From contig BPIQ01000003.1 of the NCBI GenBank assembly GCA_026004195.1, positions 124,001 to 188,000 of the forward strand: DNA of 64,000 bases. Reading direction: 5' to 3'. The DNA comes from Candidatus Binatia bacterium (GTDB lineage Bacteria > Desulfobacterota > Binatia > HRBIN30 > BPIQ01). Below are positions 7,563 through 15,919 of the stretch, piece after piece (position 1 is the first letter of the stretch; every line of letters begins with the position of its first letter). The translations under genes were made by a program, and so were the position numbers. Below the pieces are notes generated by a model. It did not search any database. It saw nothing but the letters and a program-made list of their open reading frames with translations, and had not been told where the DNA came from.

Positions 7563-9110
7563 ATGTCTCGATACGTGAAGGCGTTTTTTCGGAAGGCCTT
7601 TCTCGCCAGAATTTCCCTTCTGGCTTTCCTTGTCACGTTCCCGGCCGCGGCGCGGGCCGTGAGCTGCGGAGATACGATCACCGGGAGCGTCACCCTGGTG
7701 CAGAGCGACTCGATCGTCAACGAAGAGTGCGAGACAGAACCCGCCCTCACGGTGGTCGGTCCGGCACGCGTCGACCTCGGGGGCTTCAGCATCCGGTGCA
7801 AAGACGGCGGGAACGACGGCATCGTTGTGGTTGGAATTGCGGCGAGCATCCAATCCGGAGAAGTGACCGGATGCGACCGAGGTGTGGTCCTCACCAGCAC
7901 CGGGGCAGGAACGCGAAACGTGCGACACCGAGTGGTGGGAGTCGTCTCCAGCTCGAACCAGGCCGGCTTCTGGGTCCAGGATGCCAACAAGCTCCGAGTC
8001 GAGCATTGCGTGGCCAAGTCGAACGCGGGTCCGGGTTTCGGTCAGGACCAGGGATTCAACCAGATGGGGAGCCGCTATACGAGCAACCTCGCTCTCGACA
8101 ACGGTGGCCAGGGGTTCGATTTCATGGGAGGGCTCAGCTCTTCGGTGATGCGAAGGAACGTCGCCACGGGTAACGGCGGAGACGGCTTCCTCTGGCTGGG
8201 CAAGAAAAACCGGTGGACGGAAAATATCGCGTCGCGGAACACCGGTGACGGATTTCGCACGAAGCTCGATCCTTCTTCGGGGCCCCTCTTTGGCTCGACC
8301 GGCAGCCGGGACCTCCGCTTCTCGCGCAACATGAGCGTCGGCAACGGAGGTGACGGCTTCGAACTGGGCGGCGACGATGCGAAGCGGGGCGGAGCGAGGG
8401 TCTACCGCAACGTCTTCGCGGAAAACGGAAAGACCGGACTCGACCTCCAGGAAAGCAACGTCGGAGTGGTGCGTAACGTGATGGTCGGAAACCAGCAAGC
8501 CGGGATCCAGGTCGACGCAGGCGAGTCCGAAAACCGAATCCGCAACAACTTCTCCCTTGTCAACGACGGGACGGACGTCGTGGACCTCAACCCCGACTGC
8601 GGAAGCAACCGCTGGAAGAACGATACGTTCCGTTCGAGCGACGTGGCAGCAGGCGGCGAGAACGGGTGTCTCGATCAGCCTGTCGGGCCGGTCGGTCCCC
8701 GATCCGTGCGCTGCTCAGAAAACCCGTCGCCGCGATGCGAGGCCCATGCGCCAGAACCAGAGGACGAGCAGCACAAGCCCCACGCCTCCCAGCGCGGGCA
8801 CCGGTGCTGCCCCCGGGCCGATGCGGGTTCCAATGCCCCCTCCGAGGATGAACGGGCGACCTTCTCCGTCGCGTGCGAGGACCTGCAAGGTGCCCAAATT
8901 CCCCGTGAAGTGGTCGTGGCACTCCCCGCCCGCGTTCTCGTCGATGTCGGAATCGTCGAGACCCGGGAACGCAGCCTGGCCCGCAGGAGTGAGCGTGGCG
9001 CCCTCGTTCTCGCACCCGGCCTGTACCTGGAGGCCCGGCAGGAGCGTCGAAAGCCAGTCGTATGCTCCCGTCTGACACGTGTCGTCGCTGCTCGCAACCG
9101 TGCGACATGA
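7563..9110 (+). CDS. exported right-handed parallel beta-helix protein with an anomalous C-terminal extension
   Basis: Begins MSRYVKAFFRKAFLARISLL, a basic and hydrophobic signal peptide cleaved near ARAVS, with AAGGAGG upstream. Residues about 40-370 are a parallel beta-helix of NosD/pectate-lyase type with repeated NGGDGF, NTGDGF and NQQAGI turns. The family end is near residue 375 (NRWKNDTFRSSDVAAGG, then NGCLDQP); the damaged copy at 11589 stops at the equivalent place. Here no stop follows and the frame runs about 140 codons further, antisense to the neighbouring gene, with Arg/Pro-rich non-family sequence. The functional gene probably ended near 8690 and lost its stop codon or suffered an indel. 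No catalytic residues were assigned. Confidence 0.65.
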   Translation: MSRYVKAFFRKAFLARISLLAFLVTFPAAARAVSCGDTITGSVTLVQSDSIVNEECETEPALTVVGPARVDLGGFSIRCKDGGNDGIVVVGIAASIQSGEVTGCDRGVVLTSTGAGTRNVRHRVVGVVSSSNQAGFWVQDANKLRVEHCVAKSNAGPGFGQDQGFNQMGSRYTSNLALDNGGQGFDFMGGLSSSVMRRNVATGNGGDGFLWLGKKNRWTENIASRNTGDGFRTKLDPSSGPLFGSTGSRDLRFSRNMSVGNGGDGFELGGDDAKRGGARVYRNVFAENGKTGLDLQESNVGVVRNVMVGNQQAGIQVDAGESENRIRNNFSLVNDGTDVVDLNPDCGSNRWKNDTFRSSDVAAGGENGCLDQPVGPVGPRSVRCSENPSPRCEAHAPEPEDEQHKPHASQRGHRCCPRADAGSNAPSEDERATFSVACEDLQGAQIPREVVVALPARVLVDVGIVETRERSLARRSERGALVLAPGLYLEARQERRKPVVCSRLTRVVAARNRAT

Positions 9111-9603
9111 GACCACCGCCCGAATTCACGAAAGCCGCGATGGCAGCCGCGTTCGCGGCAAGTACCGAAGCCTCCGACGCATCGAGGCTGTTCGGCTCGT
9201 CGTCGTTCTCCCCGGCGATCCAGATCATCGCGGGGTTCACGTTTCCTGCCGCCAGGTCGTCGAAAGACTGCTGCATGGCCGCGGCGCCGTCGTAATAGGT
9301 AACGGTCTTGCCCAGCGCAGCCGCAGCCGAGCCGATGGCAGCACCGGGATCCCTGCTCGTCTCTGCCGAAGCGGAAGCTCCCAGCGCCGCGATGGTCCCG
9401 TCGTTCTCCGGTCGCGTCACGCCCGCAAGAATGTCCGCGACGGCTTTCTCCACGTAGAGCCACCCACCCTGGTTCGACGAGCCGTCGAAACTGCCGTGGT
9501 CCGAAAGGTCGTCTCCTCCCACGATCACGGGGCCGGCCCAGAGCGGCGCGGCCCAGAGAAGAAGGACGGCTACCGGACGAAAAGCCGACGTCGCCCAGGC
9601 CAC
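8715..9603 (-). pseudogene. exported protein with C-terminal sorting-type tail, frame-broken
   Basis: Reads from a GTG at 9603: signal peptide (VAVLLLWAAPLWAGP), then an Ala/Gly/Asp-rich domain with IWIAGENDDEPNSLDASEA and AAIAAFVNSGGGL. Near 9108-9120 the frame changes and continues in a second frame (VSCRTVASSDDTCQTGAYDW) to a tail APVPALGGVGLVLLVLWFWR plus basic residues, stopping at 8715. The two halves join in order as one protein of about 295 residues. The tail (Pro motif, one membrane segment, Arg cluster) resembles PEP-CTERM/IPTL-CTERM sorting signals. A single indel, real or an assembly error, explains the break. Function unknown. Confidence 0.6.
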
Positions 9604-9783
9604 AGGAGCCTTTATTCACCCCGTCCGGCGCGTGTCAAGGCAAGCTAGGGACGAACCGGCGTCACCGCGGAGGTCGCTGAACCCCGAGTCCTTCGGAATT
9701 TGCCCGAGGAAATGCCCCACCCTCGCTCCGGAGGCACCGGGAACTGTGGCGGCCGTGCAGACCGGATCACAGGCCCTCGAAGA

Positions 9784-10257
9784 TCAGGGTCCGTCCTCGT
9801 CTTCCGAGGATGCCTTTTTCCGGGCGTAAGCCCGGGCCACTCGCGCCAGAGCAGCGTCGAGCTCTTCGTCCCCCGTCGGCGGCAGCTCGGGCATCGGGAC
9901 GGGCTTCCGCGGAGTTTCGGGCTTTTCCCCGGCCGGCTCCGGCCAGGGAGCCGAGTCGAGCCGGAAGACGATTTTCTCGACCAGAGGGGCCCCGAGCCTC
10001 TCGTTCAGGCGCGCTCGGATCTCTTCTTTGTGGAATTCGAGCTCCTGCATCCACGCATGGCTCGACACACCCACGTGGAGAATCCCGCGCCGCACGAGCC
10101 GCGGCTGCGCGCGCCGGGCGATCCCGGGACCGACCACTTCGTCCCAGAACGACCAGAGGCGGTACGCGTCGAAATCTCCGCTCGGGTCGACCGACTGCAG
10201 GCACTTTCTCAGGACCGATGCCAAAGGCTCCGGACGAGAGCGCGATCGGCGGGCCAT
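9784..10257 (-). CDS. DUF721/DciA-like protein
   Basis: A 157-residue protein of the DUF721 (DciA-like) family: the core LWSFWDEVVGPGIARRAQPR and the beta-strand GILHVGVSSHAWMQELEFHK are its signature, followed by an acidic, proline-rich tail. DciA loads or supports the replicative helicase in many bacteria. The family otherwise binds nucleic acid through its KH-like domain, so a DNA replication role is inferred. It stands alone on the minus strand. Confidence 0.8.
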   Translation of the reverse strand: MARRSRSRPEPLASVLRKCLQSVDPSGDFDAYRLWSFWDEVVGPGIARRAQPRLVRRGILHVGVSSHAWMQELEFHKEEIRARLNERLGAPLVEKIVFRLDSAPWPEPAGEKPETPRKPVPMPELPPTGDEELDAALARVARAYARKKASSEDEDGP

Positions 10258-10413
10258 TGAAAAGGCTACCTAGCGCGAAAAGATCTCGCGAGGCAAAGGG
10301 GGACGAGAGGCCGAGCACCCGCCAGGAAAAGCGGAGAGCCTTTCCCTTGACCGCAGATGCCCCGTGAGGAAAAGTCCGGGAACCCTCGAAGCATGCGAGC
10401 AGGAGGAAGAGGC

Positions 10414-11568
10414 ATGAGTCGGAGGTCTCGCATCTTTCGGTTGCGGCGCGCGCTTCTCCTCGGGGCATTTCTCTGCCTTTACGCGGCGACCGGTCGGGGA
10501 CAAACGATCTACGGAGCAGCCCACGTCGGGCCAGACGGTCCGGCGTCCCTCTACCGTATCGACCCCGCTACGGGGGCTGCGACGCCCGTCGGGCCCATCG
10601 GCTTCGAGCGCTGCAGCGGCATGGACTTCGGTCCGACCGGGACTCTCTTTGCGACGTGCGAGCGATCGGATGGCACCGACACGCACGTACTCGTGACGGT
10701 CGACACCTCGACGGGTGCAGGCACCGAGGTGGGACCCACGGGCGTCGAAATCACCGGCTTCGGGGACACCGTGTCGGATCTTTCGTTTCGCTCGGACGGC
10801 GCGCTTTTCGCGTACCTCGAGCCGGAAGACGCCGTGGGCAGGATCGACCCGTCGACGGGTTCGGTGTCTCTCGTTCTCGGCGGCTCGGGCGTCGAATGCT
10901 GCGGGAACGGGATCGCCTTTTCGCCCGGGGAGGTTCTCTTTCACGCGAACGAGAACGCGCTTCACACGCTAGACCAGAACACGGGCGAGGCGACGGTCGT
11001 GGTGGACCTGGAGTTCTTGCCGCCGGCAGAAGGTTTTTCACGCGTGAACGCCATGGACTTCGACCCCGGAACCGGTGTTCTGTTCGCTTCCGTGGTGAGC
11101 GGGCTCGATTTCGTCGGTACCGATAATTTCCTGGCTACGATCGATCCCACGACAGGCGTCGTGAGCGTCATCGGGCCTACGCAGAGAGGACTCGATGCCA
11201 TCGCGGTGGCCCCCGCCTCCGAGCCTACGCCGGTTCGTGCGCCCGTCCTAGGGGTTTGGGGGCTCCTGACCCTTTGCCTTCTGCTCCGTCTTCCTCGGGC
11301 TGTTGCCGGCCGCCCGGAGCCCCTAGCGCCGTCGGACCGGCCATCCCGGGGCCCTGTTCGGACTACTCGCGGGGCTCGAAACGCAGCCGGAGCGGAGTTC
11401 CCGCCAAGCGCCGGCCAGGCGGGCAAAAAGGAGCGAGAGCCGGAGACCCTCGGCTGCGCCCGAGAGCACCGGAGAAGGACCCGTGCGGGCGCGAAACAGA
11501 GTGTCCGGAAGTACGAAGTCGAAATTTCACCCGGGAATTCCGAGACTTGGAGCCCCGTCACATCGTGA
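10414..11568 (+). CDS. exported beta-propeller-like protein with an internal sorting-type signal
   Basis: 384 residues from an ATG preceded by AGGAGGAAGAG. Signal peptide 1-29 is followed by repeats of the form LYRIDPATGAATPVGPIG, TVDTSTGAGTEVGPTG and TIDPTTGVVSVIGPT, typical of DUF4394 or NHL-like beta-propeller strands. Near residue 275 comes APVLGVWGLLTLCLLLRLPR, an IPTL-CTERM-like tail (Pro-Leu-Gly-x-Trp-Gly, membrane segment, Arg). Such tails normally end the protein, yet about 85 further Arg/Ser-rich residues follow here. I infer loss of the original stop near 11320. Function of the propeller is unknown. Confidence 0.65.
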   Translation: MSRRSRIFRLRRALLLGAFLCLYAATGRGQTIYGAAHVGPDGPASLYRIDPATGAATPVGPIGFERCSGMDFGPTGTLFATCERSDGTDTHVLVTVDTSTGAGTEVGPTGVEITGFGDTVSDLSFRSDGALFAYLEPEDAVGRIDPSTGSVSLVLGGSGVECCGNGIAFSPGEVLFHANENALHTLDQNTGEATVVVDLEFLPPAEGFSRVNAMDFDPGTGVLFASVVSGLDFVGTDNFLATIDPTTGVVSVIGPTQRGLDAIAVAPASEPTPVRAPVLGVWGLLTLCLLLRLPRAVAGRPEPLAPSDRPSRGPVRTTRGARNAAGAEFPPSAGQAGKKEREPETLGCAREHRRRTRAGAKQSVRKYEVEISPGNSETWSPVTS

Positions 11569-11583
11569 CGGCAAACGTCACGC
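11553..11583. promoter_or_regulatory. palindromic motif, copy 2
   Basis: Same architecture as 7172-7202: CCCCGTCAC, spacer ATC, GTGACG, spacer GCAAAC, GTCACGC. All core bases are conserved while the spacers differ, which argues for a protein-binding site and against a recent duplication. It lies just upstream of the truncated beta-helix remnant. Confidence 0.5.
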
Positions 11584-11588
11584 CATAA

Positions 11589-11948
11589 GTGGCAGGGGGG
11601 CATTTCCACCGCACTCGGGACCGCACTCGGGTAGGAGGCGCATCCCCAAAAGGACACAGGAGGAAAGTTCTGCGCAACAGAGCGGTGGGGAACGCCGGGT
11701 TCGGCGTCGAGCTCAACATCGGGAGTAGCGATTGCACTATCCAGTCCAACCAAACGCACTCCAACGGAGGGGGTATCGGTCTCCAAGCCGGCATCGCCAA
11801 CTGCCGAATCAAACGCAATGTGGCACTCGCAAATGCCGGGCCGGACATGTCGGACGGAAATGCTAGCTGCAGCACGAACACCTGGAGCGGAAACATCTTC
11901 GGGACGAGCGACGTGGCGGGGGGCGGACCGGATCCCTGCCTGCAGTAG
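11589..11948 (+). pseudogene. 5'-truncated remnant of an exported beta-helix gene
   Basis: A 119-codon frame (GTG) whose first 25 residues are not protein-like. From VLRNRAVGNAGFGVELNIG onward it matches the C-terminal beta-helix coils and end of the protein at 7563: NTWSGNIFGTSDVAGGG and DPCLQ correspond to NRWKNDTFRSSDVAAGG and NGCLDQP there. No signal peptide or N-terminal helix remains. Because the upstream palindromic motif is retained, an internal deletion joining promoter region to 3' end is likely. Confidence 0.65.
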
Positions 11949-12149
11949 GCGCGCGCCTGCAACGGAGAGACAAGCTCTCGACGTTTCACGGAGGCGGCGG
12001 GGGCCCCGGACGAGCTCCGCTGCCCTCCCCCTGAAAAGAACGCGTAGCGCGCAAAACGGGCCGACGACGCAGGAAATCCACGTGCTCGAGGCCACCCGTA
12101 TCTAGCGACCGGTCTCTGCTTCCGACTCCTTACCCACGGCGACCCGCGG

Positions 12150-12189
12150 GGCCGCAGGCTTTCAGGAAGAGGCCTGCGGCCTTTTTCTT
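12150..12189 (+). terminator. rho-independent terminator upstream of nrdJ
   Basis: A perfect 10-bp stem (GGCCGCAGGC/GCCTGCGGCC, 12-base loop) followed by TTTTTCTT on the plus strand. It closes transcription from the exported-protein patch and insulates the nrdJ promoter 30 bases downstream. Confidence 0.85.
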
Positions 12190-12219
12190 CCGCCCCCCGG
12201 AAAAAATTCCAGTGCCCCC

Positions 12220-12249
12220 TTGACACCACAGCATCTTGTGGGGCATATA
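12220..12249 (+). promoter_or_regulatory. nrdJ promoter
   Basis: Perfect -35 TTGACA at 12220-12225 with -10 candidate CATATA at 12244-12249 (18-base spacing). It is interleaved with the first NrdR box, so repressor binding would block RNA polymerase. Confidence 0.6.
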
Positions 12250-12272
12250 GGCGTCGTACACAAGATCGTGGA
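12226..12272 (+). promoter_or_regulatory. paired NrdR boxes
   Basis: Box 1 at 12226-12241 (CCACAGCATCTTGTGG) closely matches the NrdR consensus, and box 2 lies at 12257-12272 (TACACAAGATCGTGGA). Their starts are 31 bases apart, three helical turns, as in known NrdR targets. They flank the -10 region. NrdR repression of nrdJ is inferred from this pattern and the downstream gene. Confidence 0.75.
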
Positions 12273-12350
12273 TGGGAAGAGGCAGGAAAAGCCAACGGAA
12301 ACAAGAACTTAGGGGTTGCATCCCGAGACCTGCGTTGGGAGGGGCGGTGC

Positions 12351-15086
12351 ATGGCTGAGGCCATCCGGAAAAAGGAGGAACGGCGTTACGAGCCGGCCGT
12401 CGAAACGGCTCGCCCCGGCGGGAAGCTCACGGTCCGCCGGTTTTTCACGAAGCCCGGCGTCGATCCCTTCGACGAAGTCACCTGGGAACGACGCGATGCC
12501 GTGATCCACGGCGAGAAGGGCGAAGTCGTCTTCGAACAGAAGGGCGTCGAAGTTCCGGCTTCCTGGTCGCAGCTCGCGACCAACGTCGTCGTCTCGAAAT
12601 ACTTCCGCGGGCCGCTCGGGAGCCCCGAGCGGGAATCGAGCGTCCGACAGCTCATCGGGCGGGTCGTACGCACGCTCCGCGCGTGGGGAGAGGCGCAGGG
12701 ATACTTCGAGACGGCGCAGGACGCCGAGACCTTCGCGGCCGAACTCACGCATCTTCTCCTCGAACAGAAGGCCTCGTTCAACAGCCCCGTCTGGTTCAAC
12801 GTGGGCATCGAGCCCCGCCCGCAGTGCTCGGCCTGCTTCATCCTGTCGGTCGAAGACACGATGGAGTCGATCCTGAACTGGTACAGGAACGAAGGCCTCA
12901 TCTTCAAAGGTGGCTCGGGCTCCGGCGTCAACCTCTCGAAGCTCCGTTCCTCGAAGGAAAAGCTCGCGGGCGGAGGAATGGCTTCGGGGCCGGTTTCCTT
13001 CATGAAGGCGGCGGACGCTTCGGCAGGCGTGATCAAGTCGGGAGGCAAGACGCGCCGGGCGGCCAAGATGGTGATCCTCAACGTCGACCACCCGGACATC
13101 GTCGAGTTCATCCGCTGCAAGGAAGAAGAGGAGAAAAAAGCCTGGGCGCTCATCGAAGCCGGATACGACGGGTCGCTCGACGGCCCGGCTTACGGCTCGG
13201 TTTTCTTCCAGAACGCCAACAACTCGGTCCGCGTCCCGGACGAGTTCATGCGGGCCGTGGAAGAGGACGGGACGTGGCAGACTCGTTACGTGCTCACCGG
13301 CGAGGTCGCGGAGACCTACCGAGCCCGCGACCTCCTGCGAATGATCGCGGAGGCCACGTGGGTCTGCGGCGACCCGGGCATGCAGTTCGACACGACGATC
13401 AACGACTGGCACACCTGCCCGAACTCGGGCCGCATCAACGCTTCGAACCCCTGCTCCGAGTACATGCACCTCGACGACTCGGCCTGCAACCTCGCCTCCC
13501 TCAACCTGATGAAGTTCGTGAGCGAAAACGGGGAGTTCGACACGCGCGCCTTCCGTCACGCCGTCGACATCATGATCCTGGCCCAGGACATCATCGTCGA
13601 CAACTCGAGCTATCCCACGCCCGAGATCACGCGCAACGCCCGGGCCTTCCGCGAGCTCGGGCTCGGGTACGCGAATCTCGGGGCGCTTCTCATGTCGCTC
13701 GGCCTTCCCTACGACTCCGAAGCGGGGCGGCAGTACGCAGCCGCGGTCACGGCGCTTCTCACCGGCGAAGCCTACGCGCAGTCGGCGCGTATCGCACAGG
13801 CGCTGGGGCCTTTCGAGGGCTTCGCGAAAAACCGCGAGCCTATGTTGCGCGTCATCGCCAAGCACCGGGACCACGCCTACCGGATCGACTCCGCATACGT
13901 GCCGCTCGAGCTCCTCGCGAGCGCCCGCGAGGTGTGGGACGAGGCGTACGCGCTCGGAAAAGAAGCCGGCTACCGGAATTCTCAGGCGACGGTGCTCGCC
14001 CCGACGGGCACCATCGCCTTCATGATGGACTGCGACACGACGGGCATCGAGCCCGACATCGCTCTCGTCAAGTACAAAAAGCTCGTGGGCGGCGGGGTTC
14101 TCAAGATCGTCAACTCCACCGTGCCACGCGCGCTCCGGAGGCTCGGGTACGAAAGCAAGGAAATCGCCGAGATCGTCGAGTACCTCGACGAGCACGAGAC
14201 GATCGAAGGAGCTCCCCACCTGAAACCCGAGCACCTCCCCGTCTTCGACTGTGCTTTCAAGCCGGCGCGGGGCACGCGCTCGATCCACCCGCTCGGCCAC
14301 CTCCGGATGATGGGAGCCGTGCAGCCCTTCATCTCGGGCGCCATCTCGAAAACGATCAACATGCCCGAGGAAACCACGGTCGAAGAAATCATGGAGGCCT
14401 ACCGGACCGCTTGGAAGCTCGGCGTGAAGGCCGTGGCCATCTACCGCGACGGTTGCAAGCGGGTCCAGCCGCTCGTCACCGGCAAGAAAGAAAAAGCGGT
14501 CGCCCCCGAGCAGACCTTCCGGCCGGTCCGGCGCAGGCTTCCGGCCGACTGCAAGGCCATCCGGCACAAGTTCGAGATCGCCGGTCACGAGGGCTACATC
14601 CACGTGGGCTTTTTCGAGGACGGCACCCCGGGCGAGATCTTCATCAAGATGGCCAAGGAGGGGAGCACGATCTCGGGCCTCATGGACACGATCGGCATCC
14701 TCACTTCCATGGCGCTCCAGTACGGCGTGCCTCTCGAAGCGCTCGTGCAGAAGTTCAGCCACGTGCGCTACGAGCCCTCGGGGTTCACGAAAAATCCCGA
14801 AATCCCCATGGCCAAGTCGATCACGGACTACATCTTCCGGTTTCTCGGTACGCGTTTTCTCAAGCCCGAACAGAAGGCGGCTCTCGGCCTCGGGCCTGCG
14901 ATCGAGGGAGAGGTGGTTCCGTCCGGAGAGCTCGCCCCACGAACGGCTCCTGCGCCCGAACCGAAGCTCGTGGCGTTCAGCCCCCAGGCTGACGCACCGA
15001 GCTGCCCGGACTGCGGTGCGCTCATGGTGAGAAACGGAAGCTGCTACAAGTGCCTGAACTGCGGCGCCACGAGCGGTTGCTCGTAG
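12351..15086 (+). CDS. nrdJ: adenosylcobalamin-dependent ribonucleotide reductase (class II)
   Basis: A 911-residue class II ribonucleotide reductase that makes deoxyribonucleotides using vitamin B12, without oxygen dependence. The N-terminal part carries FNSPVWFNVG and GGSGSGVNLSKLRSS. NPCSEYMHLDDSACNLASLN is the substrate-site loop with an active-site Cys, and ATVLAPTGTIAFMMDCDTTG is also diagnostic. A TSCPD-type domain is followed by a C-terminal zinc-ribbon-like pair (CPDCG and CLNCG), which also holds the redox Cys tail. Length is typical of the NrdJ form with these extensions. The ATG follows GGGAGGGG. The upstream region has a terminator, a promoter and two NrdR boxes, so it is transcribed alone. 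Confidence 0.95.
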   Translation: MAEAIRKKEERRYEPAVETARPGGKLTVRRFFTKPGVDPFDEVTWERRDAVIHGEKGEVVFEQKGVEVPASWSQLATNVVVSKYFRGPLGSPERESSVRQLIGRVVRTLRAWGEAQGYFETAQDAETFAAELTHLLLEQKASFNSPVWFNVGIEPRPQCSACFILSVEDTMESILNWYRNEGLIFKGGSGSGVNLSKLRSSKEKLAGGGMASGPVSFMKAADASAGVIKSGGKTRRAAKMVILNVDHPDIVEFIRCKEEEEKKAWALIEAGYDGSLDGPAYGSVFFQNANNSVRVPDEFMRAVEEDGTWQTRYVLTGEVAETYRARDLLRMIAEATWVCGDPGMQFDTTINDWHTCPNSGRINASNPCSEYMHLDDSACNLASLNLMKFVSENGEFDTRAFRHAVDIMILAQDIIVDNSSYPTPEITRNARAFRELGLGYANLGALLMSLGLPYDSEAGRQYAAAVTALLTGEAYAQSARIAQALGPFEGFAKNREPMLRVIAKHRDHAYRIDSAYVPLELLASAREVWDEAYALGKEAGYRNSQATVLAPTGTIAFMMDCDTTGIEPDIALVKYKKLVGGGVLKIVNSTVPRALRRLGYESKEIAEIVEYLDEHETIEGAPHLKPEHLPVFDCAFKPARGTRSIHPLGHLRMMGAVQPFISGAISKTINMPEETTVEEIMEAYRTAWKLGVKAVAIYRDGCKRVQPLVTGKKEKAVAPEQTFRPVRRRLPADCKAIRHKFEIAGHEGYIHVGFFEDGTPGEIFIKMAKEGSTISGLMDTIGILTSMALQYGVPLEALVQKFSHVRYEPSGFTKNPEIPMAKSITDYIFRFLGTRFLKPEQKAALGLGPAIEGEVVPSGELAPRTAPAPEPKLVAFSPQADAPSCPDCGALMVRNGSCYKCLNCGATSGCS

Positions 15087-15236
15087 GCGAGACCCCGGCG
15101 AGAGGCCGACTTCGGAGAAGCGAGCGAACGAGACGACACGGTGGCGGAGATGGAGAAGGTCGGCGGTGGAAGCGGTCGGGACGTGGTGGCGGGAACCTTC
15201 TCCATGGTTGGGGGGTGGCGGCCGGGATGCACCGGC

Positions 15237-15260
15237 GAGGGGCGCCTTCGGGCGCCCCTC
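15237..15260. terminator. UUCG-tetraloop hairpin between convergent genes
   Basis: A perfect 10-bp stem (GAGGGGCGCC/GGCGCCCCTC) closed by the extra-stable C(UUCG)G loop, midway between nrdJ (+) and the tetR-type gene (-). No T-run follows on either strand, so it may act as a bidirectional barrier or 3'-end stabiliser. Confidence 0.5.
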
Positions 15261-15271
15261 GGGGGTGGGGC

Positions 15272-15868
15272 TCAGGCTCGGGCGCCGAGGTGCTCGAGAG
15301 CCACGTCCTTGACGTGACGGAGCAATTCCCCGGTGTCCTCGGCCGAGCTTCCGTAGACGAAGTGGTGGACGAGTAGGCCCGCGAGCATCGTCATGATCCA
15401 GGAAGCCTCGAGCTCCGCGGGCTCCTGGCTCCGGAAAATCCCTTTTCTCTGCCCCCGCTCGATCACGTCCGTCATCACCCGGCGGAAAGCCGCGTAGAGG
15501 TCGTCGATGCGGTTTACGACCTCGCCCGGTCCCTTCTGGTCTCGGAGCAGCAAGCTCAGGATGAACCGCACGGAGTAAAGGTTGTCGCGGACGAAATCGT
15601 AGAAATCGTCCATGAGCGAACAGAGCTGCGCGGGCTCGTCGAGCCCTTCGAGCTCGTCGACGCTGACGAAATAGGGCTCGAGCGCTTTCCGGAGTGCGCT
15701 CCGGAAAAGCTTTTCCTTCGTGTCGAAGTGCCAGAAAATGAGCGCCTTGCTCACCTTGGCTTCGCGAGCCACGCGCGAAAGCGACGTCTTTTCGTAACCC
15801 AGGCGGGAGAAAAGGCGGGAAGCCGTCTCGAGAATCTTCTCCCGCGTTCGCGTCTGCTCCTGGCTCAC
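15272..15868 (-). CDS. TetR-family transcriptional regulator
   Basis: 198 residues from a GTG at 15868. The N-terminal helix-turn-helix REKILETASRLFSRLGYEKT followed by SLSRVAREAKVSKALIFWHF is a standard TetR DNA-binding domain. The C-terminal half is all-helical and would bind an unknown effector. A further upstream GTG at 15919 is possible but adds 17 residues unlike the family. It is divergent from the membrane protein gene 51 bases away, a natural regulatory target. Confidence 0.85.
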   Translation of the reverse strand: MSQEQTRTREKILETASRLFSRLGYEKTSLSRVAREAKVSKALIFWHFDTKEKLFRSALRKALEPYFVSVDELEGLDEPAQLCSLMDDFYDFVRDNLYSVRFILSLLLRDQKGPGEVVNRIDDLYAAFRRVMTDVIERGQRKGIFRSQEPAELEASWIMTMLAGLLVHHFVYGSSAEDTGELLRHVKDVALEHLGARA

Positions 15869-15919
15869 GGAACGGCTCCCCGTTGGCTTCGAGGCCCCCG
15901 AAAAAGCTAAAGGACCCAC

